Shown: positions 8,251 through 19,693 of the stretch, piece after piece
Layout of the letters: each line of letters starts with the position of its first letter
Numbering within the stretch: the stretch's first letter is position 1
Assembly (NCBI RefSeq): GCF_013284035.1
Contig: NZ_CP054141.1
Location: 930,001-994,000 of the forward strand
DNA from: Flavobacterium sp. M31R6
Lineage (GTDB): Bacteria > Bacteroidota > Bacteroidia > Flavobacteriales > Flavobacteriaceae
Length of the DNA stretch: 64,000 nt
Reading direction: 5' to 3'
Position numbers and translations under genes: made by a program
Notes under the pieces: model-generated
The model's input: only the letters and a program-made list of their open reading frames with translations
What the model was told of the DNA's origin: nothing
Database searches by the model: none

Positions 8251-8954
8251 CTTTTTTAAAAAAAAAAGATGATATAATGTTTTTTTTCTTTTTTTTTCTT
8301 TATTGCTTACGAGAGTTTATGTGTTGAATTACAGTATTTTGTAAAATACTTAGATTCGTTTAAATATTTTTTTTCTTTCAAATAAATAGCTAAGTTTAGT
8401 CATGCTAATTATGTCCGAATTGACTATTCAGAGTTTTTTTTTTCTTCTATTTTCGTTGCCGAAATGAATGAATTATCAGGGATAAAAAACATACGCACCT
8501 GTATTACTCATAGTTCTTGTTGTTTTTTTTTGCTTCATTTAAAATTTATGGACAACTTTAATTAATGTTATACGCTTGGTTTTATTTTGAAATTTCAATT
8601 GATAATATTGGTTTTAATTTTTAATCTAATTTTCAATTCAAATTTAAATTCAGATGTTTTTTAGTCAATTTTAGTTTTTTTGTAGTTGTAATTTTTAATT
8701 TTTAAATATTTAATTTAAGTTTTTAAGAGTGTTTATTTCTTACATATTTAGAACATTAATGTTTTTTAAAGGAAATATGCGCGCTTTGCCGATTTTTTAA
8801 TCTTAATGTGCTATTAATTATCAAATTTGCAACTATTTTTTTTATAATTTTTTGATTGTACAAAAATAAATTTCAAGTCTAAAAATGAATAAGTTTTTAG
8901 GGTAAAAAATTATATTGAAGTTAAATTACCCAGATTTAATAAATACCACAACCT
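8251..8954. promoter_or_regulatory. Long AT-rich leader upstream of the giant adhesin gene
   Basis: About 700 bp, extremely T-rich on the plus strand, no ORF of note. It must carry the promoter of the adhesin operon and is the expected binding region of the neighbouring AraC-type protein. CAAATTTG near 8822 matches seven of eight positions of the Bacteroidota -7 element TAnnTTTG, but no clear partner is seen. Confidence 0.35.
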
Positions 8955-11900
8955 ATGCATAACACTACTTTTTTTAAGAAAAAAGCAATTTTTTCTGTAA
9001 TCTTATTTTTGCTAATTTTCACGAGCAATAAAACACTATCCCAAACAAATATTTCAGGAATTGTTAATTCATACACTTCTGTCACAAGTTTAAATCTTCC
9101 TAGCTGTGCGGCATGTAGTTTAAGTTGCAGTCATACAATCACAGTTACTGATGCTTCAAATTTTGCTGTGGGAGATAAGGCTCTTATTATTCAAATGAAA
9201 GGAGCAACGATTAGCACGTCAAATACAGTTGCTGGTGGAAGTATAACAGCTATTAATGATGCTGGTAATTACGAATTCTTTGAGATTGCAAGCATTGTAG
9301 GTAATATAGTAACACCTCGCTATCCATTGATTCGAAGCTATAATGTAGCTGGAAAAGTACAAGTGGTTAGAATTCCTAATTATACTTCTGCAAATATTAA
9401 TGGAACTTTAACTTCTTTAGATTGGAATGATGCAGCTGGCATCGGTGGTGTTGTAGCGATAAGTGCTAAAACGCTTACATTCAATGCTGATATTGATGTA
9501 AATGGAAGAGGATTCAGAGGAATTCAGATGCCAATTAATGGGACGCCAAATAATTGTTCTGTCACCCCTTCTACACAATTTGTCTTACCCGACACTAATA
9601 ATTCATCCTATACTAGAGGAGAAGGTATTGCCTTATTTAATTCAGCAACAGATAGAGGTAGAGCGCCAAGGGCAAATGGTGGTGGATCAGGTGTTTCGGG
9701 AGATTCAGGAGGAGGAGGAGGATCCAATTATGGTGCTGGTGGTGAAGGTGGAAAACGCTGGTGCGACGTAAGTGGAGCGAATGCAGGAGGAGTTGGAGGA
9801 TATGTAATGACAACTTACCTTGCACAAGATAAAGCTTTCCTTGGCGGAGCTGGTGGGCCAGGTTGGGTTTCAACAAGTAATCCTTCTACCGCCGCTGATG
9901 GAGGAGGAATTGTCATTATTTTTGCAGATGAAATAATTGGTAATGGTCATTTTATAAATGCAAATGGGTTATCACCTTTGGCAGTTAATCCTGTTGGTGC
10001 TCCTGATGGAGGTGGTGGTGGTGGTGCTGGTGGGTCAGTTGTATTAAAAGTAAATAAATACACAGCTAATCTTACAGTTAATATCAATGGCGGTGACGGT
10101 CAAGATTTAAATACAAATACGTATCATGGTCCAGGTGGAGGTGGAGGTGGAGGTGTTTTACTTTATTCAAAAGCTACACTTCCAGCAAATCTTTCTGTAA
10201 ATACAACAGGTGGTATAGGAGGACAGCATTTGGATGGTTTTAGAAATGATTCTCGTGACGGTCAATCTGGAGGTGCAGTATCTTTGTATATTCCGATTGA
10301 AAATCCAAATTATGTTGGAAACACAGATACCGATAGTGTTCCTCAAAATTGTGATTTAGATGATGATAATGATGGAATTTTAGATACTGTTGAATATGGA
10401 GCTTTACCAGATCCTTTTGGAGATTCTGATTCGGATAAAATTCCTAATTATTTTGATCCTTCAGTTGCAGGTTTTATTGATACTAATGCCGACGGAATAG
10501 ATGATAGATATGATACAGATCTTGATGGTGTTTTAAACCAACTAGACTTAGATTCTGATAATGATGGTTGTTCTGATGCAAATGAGTATTATAATTCTAG
10601 CTCTGCAGACGGAGGTGATGGTGGTGTTTATGGAACTGGAATTCCAACTGTTGATGCCTCAGGAAGAGTAAATGGTCCTGTTGCTGCTTCGTATTCTGGT
10701 GATTATACAAATGTTATTATACTTGGTACCGCTAGCATAATAGATACACAACCTACAGATGAATCAGTTCTTGCCGGTGCTAATACTACATTTTCGGTAG
10801 CTGTTTCCGGAGGTTCAGGAGTTACTCAACACCAATGGCAAGTAACTACTGATAATGGTACTTCTTGGACAAACATAACCAATACTGGTGTTTATTCTAA
10901 TGTTACTTCTACAACTTTAACTATTACCGCAGCAACCGCAGCAATGAATGGATATGATTACAGAGATGTAATTACCCAAAGTAATTTTGTTTGTGGAACG
11001 GTTACCTCTGCAAGCGCTAATTTAATAGTACTTGACGACGCTCCGGCAGCAGCAAACGACACACCATCCGACGTAGCGGAAGACAGCGGATTAACCAACA
11101 TCGCAGTATTAGGGAATGACAGTTTTGGCGGTGACGGACCAAGCACAGGCAGCATTACAGTAACTCCGATCTCAGCATTAGTTGGAACAGCGGCAGTGAA
11201 CAATAACGGTACAGCAAATGATCCGACGGATGACACGATAGACTTCACACCGGCGTTGAACTACAACGGCGCGGTAAGCATCAGTTATACCATTACCGAT
11301 GCCGACGGAGATACCTCTGCAGCAACAGTTACGTTCAATGTAACGTCAGTTGATGATGCTCCGGCAGCAGCAAACGACACACCATCCGACGTAGCGGAAG
11401 ACAGCGGATTAACCAACATCGCAGTATTAGGGAATGACAGTTTTGGCGGTGACGGACCAAGCACAGGCAGCATTACAGTAACTCCGATCTCAGCATTAGT
11501 TGGAACCGCCGTATTGAATAATAACGGTACAGCAAATGATCCGACGGATGACACGATAGACTTCACACCGGCGTTGAACTACAACGGCGCGGTAAGCATC
11601 AGTTATACCATTACCGATGCCGACGGAGATACCTCTGCAGCAACAGTTACGTTCAATGTAACGTCAGTTGATGATGCTCCGGCAGCAGCAAACGACACAC
11701 CATCCGACGTAGCGGAAGACAGCGGATTAACCAATATCGCAGTATTAGGGAATGACAGTTTTGGCGGTGACGGACCAAGCACAGGCAGCATTACAGTAAC
11801 TCCGATCTCAGCATTAGTTGGAATCGCCGTATTGAATAATAACGGTACAGCAAATGATCCGACGGATGACACGATAGACTTCACACCGGCGTTGAACTAC

Positions 11901-14900
11901 AACGGCGCGGTAAGCATCAGTTATACCATTACCGATGCCGACGGAGATACCTCTGCAGCAACAGTTACGTTCAATGTAACGTCAGTTGATGATGCTCCGG
12001 CAGCAGCAAACGACACACCATCCGACGTAGCGGAAGACAGCGGATTAACCAACATCGCAGTATTAGGGAATGACAGTTTTGGCGGTGACGGACCAAGCAC
12101 AGGCAGCATTACAGTAACTCCGATCTCAGCATTAGTTGGAACCGCCGTATTGAATAATAACGGTACAGCAAATGATCCGACGGATGACACGATAGACTTC
12201 ACACCGACGTTGAACTACAACGGCGCGGTAAGCATCAGTTATACCATTACCGATGCCGACGGAGATACCTCTGCAGCAACAGTTACGTTCAATGTAACGT
12301 CAGTTGATGATGCTCCGGCAGCAGCAAACGACACACCATCCGACGTAGCGGAAGACAGCGGATTAACCAACATCGCAGTATTAGGGAATGACAGTTTTGG
12401 CGGTGACGGACCAAGCACAGGCAGCATTACAGTAACTCCGATCTCAGCATTAGTTGGAACCGCCGTATTGAATAATAACGGTACAGCAAATGATCCGACG
12501 GATGACACGATAGACTTCACACCGGCGTTGAACTACAACGGCGCGGTAAGCATCAGTTATACCATTACCGATGCCGACGGAGATACCTCTGCAGCAACAG
12601 TTACGTTCAATGTAACGTCAGTTGATGATGCTCCGGCAGCAGCAAACGACACACCATCCGACGTAGCGGAAGACAGCGGATTAACCAATATCGCAGTATT
12701 AGGGAATGACAGTTTTGGCGGTGACGGACCAAGCACAGGCAGCATTACAGTAACTCCGATCTCAGCATTAGTTGGAACCGCCGTATTGAATAATAACGGT
12801 ACAGCAAATGATCCGACGGATGACACGATAGACTTCACACCGGCGTTGAACTACAACGGCGCGGTAAGCATCAGTTATACCATTACCGATGCCGACGGAG
12901 ATACCTCTGCAGCAACAGTTACGTTCAATGTAACGTCAGTTGATGATGCTCCGGCAGCAGCAAACGACACACCATCCGACGTAGCGGAAGACAGCGGATT
13001 AACCAATATCGCAGTATTAGGGAATGACAGTTTTGGCGGTGACGGACCAAGCACAGGCAGCATTACAGTAACTCCGATCTCAGCATTAGTTGGAATCGCC
13101 GTATTGAATAATAACGGTACAGCAAATGATCCGACGGATGACACGATAGACTTCACACCGGCGTTGAACTACAACGGCGCGGTAAGCATCAGTTATACCA
13201 TTACCGATGCCGACGGAGATACCTCTGCAGCAACAGTTACGTTCAATGTAACGTCAGTTGATGATGCTCCGGCAGCAGCAAACGACACACCATCCGACGT
13301 AGCGGAAGACAGCGGATTAACCAATATCGCAGTATTAGGGAATGACAGTTTTGGCGGTGACGGACCAAGCACAGGCAGCATTACAGTAACTCCGATCTCA
13401 GCATTAGTTGGAATCGCCGTATTGAATAATAACGGTACAGCAAATGATCCGACGGATGACACGATAGACTTCACACCGGCGTTGAACTACAACGGCGCGG
13501 TAAGCATCAGTTATACCATTACCGATGCCGACGGAGATACCTCTGCAGCAACAGTTACGTTCAATGTAACGTCAGTTGATGATGCTCCGGCAGCAGCAAA
13601 CGACACACCATCCGACGTAGCGGAAGACAGCGGATTAACCAACATCGCAGTATTAGGGAATGACAGTTTTGGCGGTGACGGACCAAGCACAGGCAGCATT
13701 ACAGTAACTCCGATCTCAGCATTAGTTGGAACAGCGGCAGTGAACAATAACGGTACAGCAAATGATCCGACGGATGACACGATAGACTTCACACCGGCGT
13801 TGAACTACAACGGCGCGGTAAGCATCAGTTATACCATTACCGATGCCGACGGAGATACCTCTGCAGCAACAGTTACGTTCAATGTAACGTCAGTTGATGA
13901 TGCTCCGGCAGCAGCAAACGACACACCATCCGACGTAGCGGAAGACAGCGGATTAACCAACATCGCAGTATTAGGGAATGACAGTTTTGGCGGTGACGGA
14001 CCAAGCACAGGCAGCATTACAGTAACTCCGATCTCAGCATTAGTTGGAACCGCCGTATTGAATAATAACGGTACAGCAAATGATCCGACGGATGACACGA
14101 TAGACTTCACACCGGCGTTGAACTACAACGGCGCGGTAAGCATCAGTTATACCATTACCGATGCCGACGGAGATACCTCTGCAGCAACAGTTACGTTCAA
14201 TGTAACGTCAGTTGATGATGCTCCGGCAGCAGCAAACGACACACCATCCGACGTAGCGGAAGACAGCGGATTAACCAATATCGCAGTATTAGGGAATGAC
14301 AGTTTTGGCGGTGACGGACCAAGCACAGGCAGCATTACAGTAACTCCGATCTCAGCATTAGTTGGAATCGCCGTATTGAATAATAACGGTACAGCAAATG
14401 ATCCGACGGATGACACGATAGACTTCACACCGGCGTTGAACTACAACGGCGCGGTAAGCATCAGTTATACCATTACCGATGCCGACGGAGATACCTCTGC
14501 AGCAACAGTTACGTTCAATGTAACGTCAGTTGATGATGCTCCGGCAGCAGCAAACGACACACCATCCGACGTAGCGGAAGACAGCGGATTAACCAACATC
14601 GCAGTATTAGGGAATGACAGTTTTGGCGGTGACGGACCAAGCACAGGCAGCATTACAGTAACTCCGATCTCAGCATTAGTTGGAACCGCCGTATTGAATA
14701 ATAACGGTACAGCAAATGATCCGACGGATGACACGATAGACTTCACACCGACGTTGAACTACAACGGCGCGGTAAGCATCAGTTATACCATTACCGATGC
14801 CGACGGAGATACCTCTGCAGCAACAGTTACGTTCAATGTAACGTCAGTTGATGATGCTCCGGCAGCAGCAAACGACACACCATCCGACGTAGCGGAAGAC

Positions 14901-17900
14901 AGCGGATTAACCAATATCGCAGTATTAGGGAATGACAGTTTTGGCGGTGACGGACCAAGCACAGGCAGCATTACAGTAACTCCGATCTCAGCATTAGTTG
15001 GAATCGCCGTATTGAATAATAACGGTACAGCAAATGATCCGACGGATGACACGATAGACTTCACACCGGCGTTGAACTACAACGGCGCGGTAAGCATCAG
15101 TTATACCATTACCGATGCCGACGGAGATACCTCTGCAGCAACAGTTACGTTCAATGTAACGTCAGTTGATGATGCTCCGGCAGCAGCAAACGACACACCA
15201 TCCGACGTAGCGGAAGACAGCGGATTAACCAATATCGCAGTATTAGGGAATGACAGTTTTGGCGGTGACGGACCAAGCACAGGCAGCATTACAGTAACTC
15301 CGATCTCAGCATTAGTTGGAACCGCCGTATTGAATAATAACGGTACAGCAAATGATCCGACGGATGACACGATAGACTTCACACCGGCGTTGAACTACAA
15401 CGGCGCGGTAAGCATCAGTTATACCATTACCGATGCCGACGGAGATACCTCTGCAGCAACAGTTACGTTCAATGTAACGTCAGTTGATGATGCTCCGGCA
15501 GCAGTAAACGACACACCATCCGACGTAGCGGAAGACAGCGGATTAACCAATATCGCAGTATTAGGGAATGACAGTTTTGGCGGTGACGGACCAAGCACAG
15601 GCAGCATTACAGTAACTCCGATCTCAGCATTAGTTGGAATCGCCGTATTGAATAATAACGGTACAGCAAATGATCCGACGGATGACACGATAGACTTCAC
15701 ACCGGCGTTGAACTACAACGGCGCGGTAAGCATCAGTTATACCATTACCGATGCCGACGGAGATACCTCTGCAGCAACAGTTACGTTCAATGTAACGTCA
15801 GTTGATGATGCTCCGGCAGCAGTAAACGACACACCATCCGACGTAGCGGAAGACAGCGGATTAACCAATATCGCAGTATTAGGGAATGACAGTTTTGGCG
15901 GTGACGGACCAAGCACAGGCAGCATTACAGTAACTCCGATCTCAGCATTAGTTGGAATCGCCGTATTGAATAATAACGGTACAGCAAATGATCCGACGGA
16001 TGACACGATAGACTTCACACCGGCGTTGAACTACAACGGCGCGGTAAGCATCAGTTATACCATTACCGATGCCGATGGCGATACCTCGACAGCGGCAGTT
16101 GCCTTCAATGTAACATCAGTTGACGACGCACCAGTAGCAGGAGCCGACAGCCCATCCAACGTAACGGAAGACAGCGGATTAAGCAATATCGCAGTATTAG
16201 GGAATGACAGTTTTGGCGGTGACGGACCAAGCACGGGCAGCATCACCGTAACTCCGATTTCAGCATTAGTAGGAACAGCGGTAGTGAACAACAATGGCAC
16301 TCCGAACGATCCAACCGATGATACGATTGACTTTACACCAGCGTTGAACTACAACGGTCTGGTAAGCATTAGCTATACGATAACCGATGCCGATGGCGAT
16401 ACCTCGACAGCGGCAGTTGCCTTCAATGTAACATCAGTTGACGACGCACCAGTAGCAGGAGCCGACAGCCCATCCAACGTAACGGAAGACAGCGGATTAA
16501 GCAATATCGCAGTATTAGGGAATGACAGTTTTGGCGGTGACGGACCAAGCACGGGCAGCATCACCGTAACTCCGATTTCAGCATTAGTAGGAACAGCGGT
16601 AGTGAACAACAATGGCACTCCGAACGATCCAACCGATGATACGATTGACTTTACACCAGCGTTGAACTACAACGGTCCGGTAAGCATTAGCTATACGATA
16701 ACCGATGCCGATGGCGATACCTCGACAGCGGCAGTTGCCTTCAATGTAACATCAGTTGACGACGCACCAGTAGCAGGAGCCGACAGCCCATCCAACGTAA
16801 CGGAAGACAGCGGATTAAGCAATATCGCAGTATTAGGGAATGACAGTTTTGGCGGTGACGGACCAAGCACGGGCAGCATCACAGTAACCCCAATCTTAGC
16901 ATCAGTAGGAACAGCAGCCGTGAACACTAACGGGACGCCTAACAATCCGACAGATGATACGATAGACTTCACACCAGCGTTGAACTACAACGGAGCGGTA
17001 AGCATCAGTTATACCATTACCGATGCCGACGGTGATACCTCTACAGCAACCGTTACGTTCAATGTAACGTCAGTTGACGACGCTCCAGTAGCAGCAAACG
17101 ACACGCCATCCGACGTAGCCGAAGACAGCGGATTAACCAACATCGCAGTATTAGGAAATGACAGTTTTGGCGGGGACGGACCAAGCACTGGCAGCATCAC
17201 AGTAACCCCAATCTTAGCATCAGTAGGAACAGCAGCCGTGAACACTAACGGGACGCCTAACAATCCGACAGATGATACGATAGACTTCACACCAGCGTTG
17301 AACTACAACGGAGCGGTAAGCATCAGTTATACCATTACCGATGCCGACGGTGATACCTCTACAGCAACCGTTACGTTCAATGTAACGTCAGTTGACGACG
17401 CTCCAGTAGCACAGGACAATGCGTACAGCGGATTGGAAGATGCGGTTTCTATCACAGGAAACGTAATCACCGATACTGATGCAACAGCAGGACTGGACAG
17501 TGATTTGGATTCAGCAGTATTAACAGTTCAGAGTTATACCATCGCAGGCATCGCAGGGACTCAGACAGTAGGATTTGCAGTAACGATTCCAGGTGTTGGA
17601 GCTATCACGATATTGTCAGACGGAAGTTTAACTTTTGTACCTGTAAGCAATTACAACGGAACAGTTCCAACAGTTACTTATACACTAACCGACGGATCTC
17701 TTACCGATACAGCTGATATTGTTATCAGCGTAACGGCATCATCAGGATTTAGTATTCAAGCAAATAACGACGATGCAGGAAGTGTAGATGGAAGCAAAGC
17801 ATCAACAGGAATCTACAATGTACTGACAAATGATACTTTTAATGGATTACCTGTTAATCCATCAGATATAATATTAACAGCAGATCCAAATCCTAATTTT

Positions 17901-18716
17901 ATATTTAATTCGGATGGAACGATAGATACTTTAGCCAATATTCCTGGAGGTACATATATCTTAAATTACAGTATTTGTGAAAAAGCAAATCCTAGTAATT
18001 GCAGTAGCGCAACAGTTACAGTATTTGTATCTAGACCAAATATTGCGTTGGTGAAAACAGCTCATTTTAATGATGAGAATGGAGACGGTTATGCACAAGC
18101 AGGAGAGACTATTACTTATAGTTTTGAAGTGGCAAATACAGGAAATGTCCCTTTAACTAATGTAACTATAACAGATCCGTTACCAGGAGTTTTAATGTCA
18201 GGAGTTCCATTATCACTGGCAGTAGGTGAAAGTAATACAACTCATTTCAAAGGGGAATATTCTATAAAACAAGTGGATATCAATTCAGGATCTGTTTCAA
18301 ATCAGGCCATAGTTTATGGTACGAGTCCAGACGGAATAAGAATAGAAGATAAATCAGATGATTTAAATTTGGGCGAAGATAATCCTACGGTACTTTTGGT
18401 TTCAGGATGTGCAATAGAAGTATACAATGCGCTTACAATTGATGGAAGCGGTCAATATGATAAATTTTATATCAGAGGATTGGAATGTTATCCTGATAAT
18501 TCGATACAGATTTTCAACCGTTGGGGAGTATTAGTATTTGAACGCGAGCATTATGATAATGTAAATAATGCATTCAAAGGCATTTCTGAAGGACGAGTGA
18601 CAGTTGAAAAGTCACAAGAATTGCCAGTAGGAACATATTTTTATATACTGAAATACACGGACAGTAATTCTAATACTTTAGAAAAATCAGGTTACTTGTA
18701 TTTGAACAGAAAATAA
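8955..18716 (+). CDS. Giant repeat-containing surface protein with T9SS type B sorting domain
   Basis: 3253 residues. Order: signal peptide (about 1-30); a glycine-rich region (about 240-430) with many GGGG tracts; calcium-binding thrombospondin type 3-like segments ([23 protein letters not shown], about 455-560); an Ig-like domain; twenty 106-residue repeats (694-2813), each with [42 protein letters not shown], resembling VCBS/cadherin-like 'tandem-95' domains; a diverged repeat; a DUF11-like domain ([20 protein letters not shown]); and a gliding-motility-type C-terminal domain ([13 protein letters not shown] ... GTYFYILKY), the type B signal for T9SS export. It should be an exported, cell-surface filament or adhesin of the SprB kind. 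PorP/SprF and OmpA genes follow at once. The repeat DNA is visibly richer in G+C than the flanks. Confidence 0.93.
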   Translation: MHNTTFFKKKAIFSVILFLLIFTSNKTLSQTNISGIVNSYTSVTSLNLPSCAACSLSCSHTITVTDASNFAVGDKALIIQMKGATISTSNTVAGGSITAINDAGNYEFFEIASIVGNIVTPRYPLIRSYNVAGKVQVVRIPNYTSANINGTLTSLDWNDAAGIGGVVAISAKTLTFNADIDVNGRGFRGIQMPINGTPNNCSVTPSTQFVLPDTNNSSYTRGEGIALFNSATDRGRAPRANGGGSGVSGDSGGGGGSNYGAGGEGGKRWCDVSGANAGGVGGYVMTTYLAQDKAFLGGAGGPGWVSTSNPSTAADGGGIVIIFADEIIGNGHFINANGLSPLAVNPVGAPDGGGGGGAGGSVVLKVNKYTANLTVNINGGDGQDLNTNTYHGPGGGGGGGVLLYSKATLPANLSVNTTGGIGGQHLDGFRNDSRDGQSGGAVSLYIPIENPNYVGNTDTDSVPQNCDLDDDNDGILDTVEYGALPDPFGDSDSDKIPNYFDPSVAGFIDTNADGIDDRYDTDLDGVLNQLDLDSDNDGCSDANEYYNSSSADGGDGGVYGTGIPTVDASGRVNGPVAASYSGDYTNVIILGTASIIDTQPTDESVLAGANTTFSVAVSGGSGVTQHQWQVTTDNGTSWTNITNTGVYSNVTSTTLTITAATAAMNGYDYRDVITQSNFVCGTVTSASANLIVLDDAPAAANDTPSDVAEDSGLTNIAVLGNDSFGGDGPSTGSITVTPISALVGTAAVNNNGTANDPTDDTIDFTPALNYNGAVSISYTITDADGDTSAATVTFNVTSVDDAPAAANDTPSDVAEDSGLTNIAVLGNDSFGGDGPSTGSITVTPISALVGTAVLNNNGTANDPTDDTIDFTPALNYNGAVSISYTITDADGDTSAATVTFNVTSVDDAPAAANDTPSDVAEDSGLTNIAVLGNDSFGGDGPSTGSITVTPISALVGIAVLNNNGTANDPTDDTIDFTPALNYNGAVSISYTITDADGDTSAATVTFNVTSVDDAPAAANDTPSDVAEDSGLTNIAVLGNDSFGGDGPSTGSITVTPISALVGTAVLNNNGTANDPTDDTIDFTPTLNYNGAVSISYTITDADGDTSAATVTFNVTSVDDAPAAANDTPSDVAEDSGLTNIAVLGNDSFGGDGPSTGSITVTPISALVGTAVLNNNGTANDPTDDTIDFTPALNYNGAVSISYTITDADGDTSAATVTFNVTSVDDAPAAANDTPSDVAEDSGLTNIAVLGNDSFGGDGPSTGSITVTPISALVGTAVLNNNGTANDPTDDTIDFTPALNYNGAVSISYTITDADGDTSAATVTFNVTSVDDAPAAANDTPSDVAEDSGLTNIAVLGNDSFGGDGPSTGSITVTPISALVGIAVLNNNGTANDPTDDTIDFTPALNYNGAVSISYTITDADGDTSAATVTFNVTSVDDAPAAANDTPSDVAEDSGLTNIAVLGNDSFGGDGPSTGSITVTPISALVGIAVLNNNGTANDPTDDTIDFTPALNYNGAVSISYTITDADGDTSAATVTFNVTSVDDAPAAANDTPSDVAEDSGLTNIAVLGNDSFGGDGPSTGSITVTPISALVGTAAVNNNGTANDPTDDTIDFTPALNYNGAVSISYTITDADGDTSAATVTFNVTSVDDAPAAANDTPSDVAEDSGLTNIAVLGNDSFGGDGPSTGSITVTPISALVGTAVLNNNGTANDPTDDTIDFTPALNYNGAVSISYTITDADGDTSAATVTFNVTSVDDAPAAANDTPSDVAEDSGLTNIAVLGNDSFGGDGPSTGSITVTPISALVGIAVLNNNGTANDPTDDTIDFTPALNYNGAVSISYTITDADGDTSAATVTFNVTSVDDAPAAANDTPSDVAEDSGLTNIAVLGNDSFGGDGPSTGSITVTPISALVGTAVLNNNGTANDPTDDTIDFTPTLNYNGAVSISYTITDADGDTSAATVTFNVTSVDDAPAAANDTPSDVAEDSGLTNIAVLGNDSFGGDGPSTGSITVTPISALVGIAVLNNNGTANDPTDDTIDFTPALNYNGAVSISYTITDADGDTSAATVTFNVTSVDDAPAAANDTPSDVAEDSGLTNIAVLGNDSFGGDGPSTGSITVTPISALVGTAVLNNNGTANDPTDDTIDFTPALNYNGAVSISYTITDADGDTSAATVTFNVTSVDDAPAAVNDTPSDVAEDSGLTNIAVLGNDSFGGDGPSTGSITVTPISALVGIAVLNNNGTANDPTDDTIDFTPALNYNGAVSISYTITDADGDTSAATVTFNVTSVDDAPAAVNDTPSDVAEDSGLTNIAVLGNDSFGGDGPSTGSITVTPISALVGIAVLNNNGTANDPTDDTIDFTPALNYNGAVSISYTITDADGDTSTAAVAFNVTSVDDAPVAGADSPSNVTEDSGLSNIAVLGNDSFGGDGPSTGSITVTPISALVGTAVVNNNGTPNDPTDDTIDFTPALNYNGLVSISYTITDADGDTSTAAVAFNVTSVDDAPVAGADSPSNVTEDSGLSNIAVLGNDSFGGDGPSTGSITVTPISALVGTAVVNNNGTPNDPTDDTIDFTPALNYNGPVSISYTITDADGDTSTAAVAFNVTSVDDAPVAGADSPSNVTEDSGLSNIAVLGNDSFGGDGPSTGSITVTPILASVGTAAVNTNGTPNNPTDDTIDFTPALNYNGAVSISYTITDADGDTSTATVTFNVTSVDDAPVAANDTPSDVAEDSGLTNIAVLGNDSFGGDGPSTGSITVTPILASVGTAAVNTNGTPNNPTDDTIDFTPALNYNGAVSISYTITDADGDTSTATVTFNVTSVDDAPVAQDNAYSGLEDAVSITGNVITDTDATAGLDSDLDSAVLTVQSYTIAGIAGTQTVGFAVTIPGVGAITILSDGSLTFVPVSNYNGTVPTVTYTLTDGSLTDTADIVISVTASSGFSIQANNDDAGSVDGSKASTGIYNVLTNDTFNGLPVNPSDIILTADPNPNFIFNSDGTIDTLANIPGGTYILNYSICEKANPSNCSSATVTVFVSRPNIALVKTAHFNDENGDGYAQAGETITYSFEVANTGNVPLTNVTITDPLPGVLMSGVPLSLAVGESNTTHFKGEYSIKQVDINSGSVSNQAIVYGTSPDGIRIEDKSDDLNLGEDNPTVLLVSGCAIEVYNALTIDGSGQYDKFYIRGLECYPDNSIQIFNRWGVLVFEREHYDNVNNAFKGISEGRVTVEKSQELPVGTYFYILKYTDSNSNTLEKSGYLYLNRK
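11034..17393 (+). repeat. Twenty tandem 318-bp coding repeats in the adhesin gene
   Basis: Units start at 11034 + 318n, and DDAP recurs exactly every 106 codons up to 17394. Units 1-16 (11034-16121) are nearly identical in DNA and differ at a few positions (TAAV/TAVL/IAVL, TPAL/TPTL, AACATC/AATATC, AAAND/AAVND). Units 17-20 are clearly diverged ([26 protein letters not shown]). Recent amplification of the first sixteen is the simplest reading. Confidence 0.95.
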
Positions 18717-18752
18717 TAAGATAAGTTCCAAATTATAAATAAAAAACTGCAC

Positions 18753-19682
18753 ATGAAAACAAAAATAATAAGGTTGGTAATAATGCTTTTCACCATTGTG
18801 AGTTCAGCACAACAAGATGCTCAATACACTCAATATATGTACAACACAATTGTTGTTAATCCTGCCTATGCGGGCTCTAGAGAAGCTATGAGCATATTCG
18901 CTTTGCATCGTAATCAGTGGGTTGGAGTAGAAGGAGCTCCAGTTACGAATTCATTATCTATTAATACTCCTATAAGCGAGAGTAAAGTAGGCTTGGGTTT
19001 ATCTATTATAAATGACCGTATAGGACCCTCTGTTGAAAATAATATAGCAGTTGATTTTTCCTATACTATACCCGCTTCGCAGAGATATAAAATGTCTTTT
19101 GGATTAAAAGCTAGTGCCAATTTGTTAAATATTGATTTTGGAAAGCTAAAGTACCAGCCTGGCGATCCCAATCTGTACGAAGATAATATTGATAATAAAT
19201 TTTCACCTAATATTGGAGTCGGATTCTATTTGCATTCTGACAATAGCTACATAGGGATATCAGCACCCAATTTAATTGAAACAGAACATTTTGATAAATC
19301 TGCAACTTCGAGTTCTACAAGTCATATTGCCACCGAGAAGATCAATTATTATTTGATTGCAGGTTATGTATTTGATTTGAGTACTAGTGTAAAATTAAAA
19401 CCATCATTGCAAACCAAATACGTTCAAGGAGCCCCGCTTCAAGTGGATGTAAGTGCCAATTTTATGATGAATGAAAAATTCGTGGCAGGATTAGCTTACA
19501 GGTGGAGTGCCGCTATGAGTGCTATGGTAGGTTTCCAAGCCAGCGATACATGGTTTATAGGGTACAGTTATGACTTTGATACTACAGAATTTGCACGATA
19601 CAATTCAGGTTCACATGAGATCTTTTTGCGATATGAATTATTTAATAAATACGACAAAATTATTTCTCCAAGATTCTTCTAA
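18753..19682 (+). CDS. PorP/SprF family type IX secretion system membrane protein
   Basis: The 309-residue outer-membrane barrel begins with a signal peptide (residues 1-19), then the family hallmark QYTQYMYNTIVVNPAYAG and RNQWVGVEGAPVT, then alternating beta-strand segments to a C-terminal aromatic end (PRFF). In Flavobacterium johnsoniae SprF is needed for secretion of the giant adhesin SprB, and PorP/SprF proteins usually sit beside type B CTD substrates. It follows the giant adhesin by 36 bp and precedes the OmpA-family gene by 11 bp, so the three form an operon and this protein is the likely dedicated outer-membrane partner of the adhesin. Confidence 0.93.
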   Translation: MKTKIIRLVIMLFTIVSSAQQDAQYTQYMYNTIVVNPAYAGSREAMSIFALHRNQWVGVEGAPVTNSLSINTPISESKVGLGLSIINDRIGPSVENNIAVDFSYTIPASQRYKMSFGLKASANLLNIDFGKLKYQPGDPNLYEDNIDNKFSPNIGVGFYLHSDNSYIGISAPNLIETEHFDKSATSSSTSHIATEKINYYLIAGYVFDLSTSVKLKPSLQTKYVQGAPLQVDVSANFMMNEKFVAGLAYRWSAAMSAMVGFQASDTWFIGYSYDFDTTEFARYNSGSHEIFLRYELFNKYDKIISPRFF

Positions 19683-19693
19683 AAATTACGCTT

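Noticed and set aside
10958..17290. Series of 81-96-codon minus-strand ORFs every 318 bp in the adhesin gene
   Set aside because: They are shadows of the coding repeats. Each is antisense to the same part of a unit and its composition follows the sense codons.
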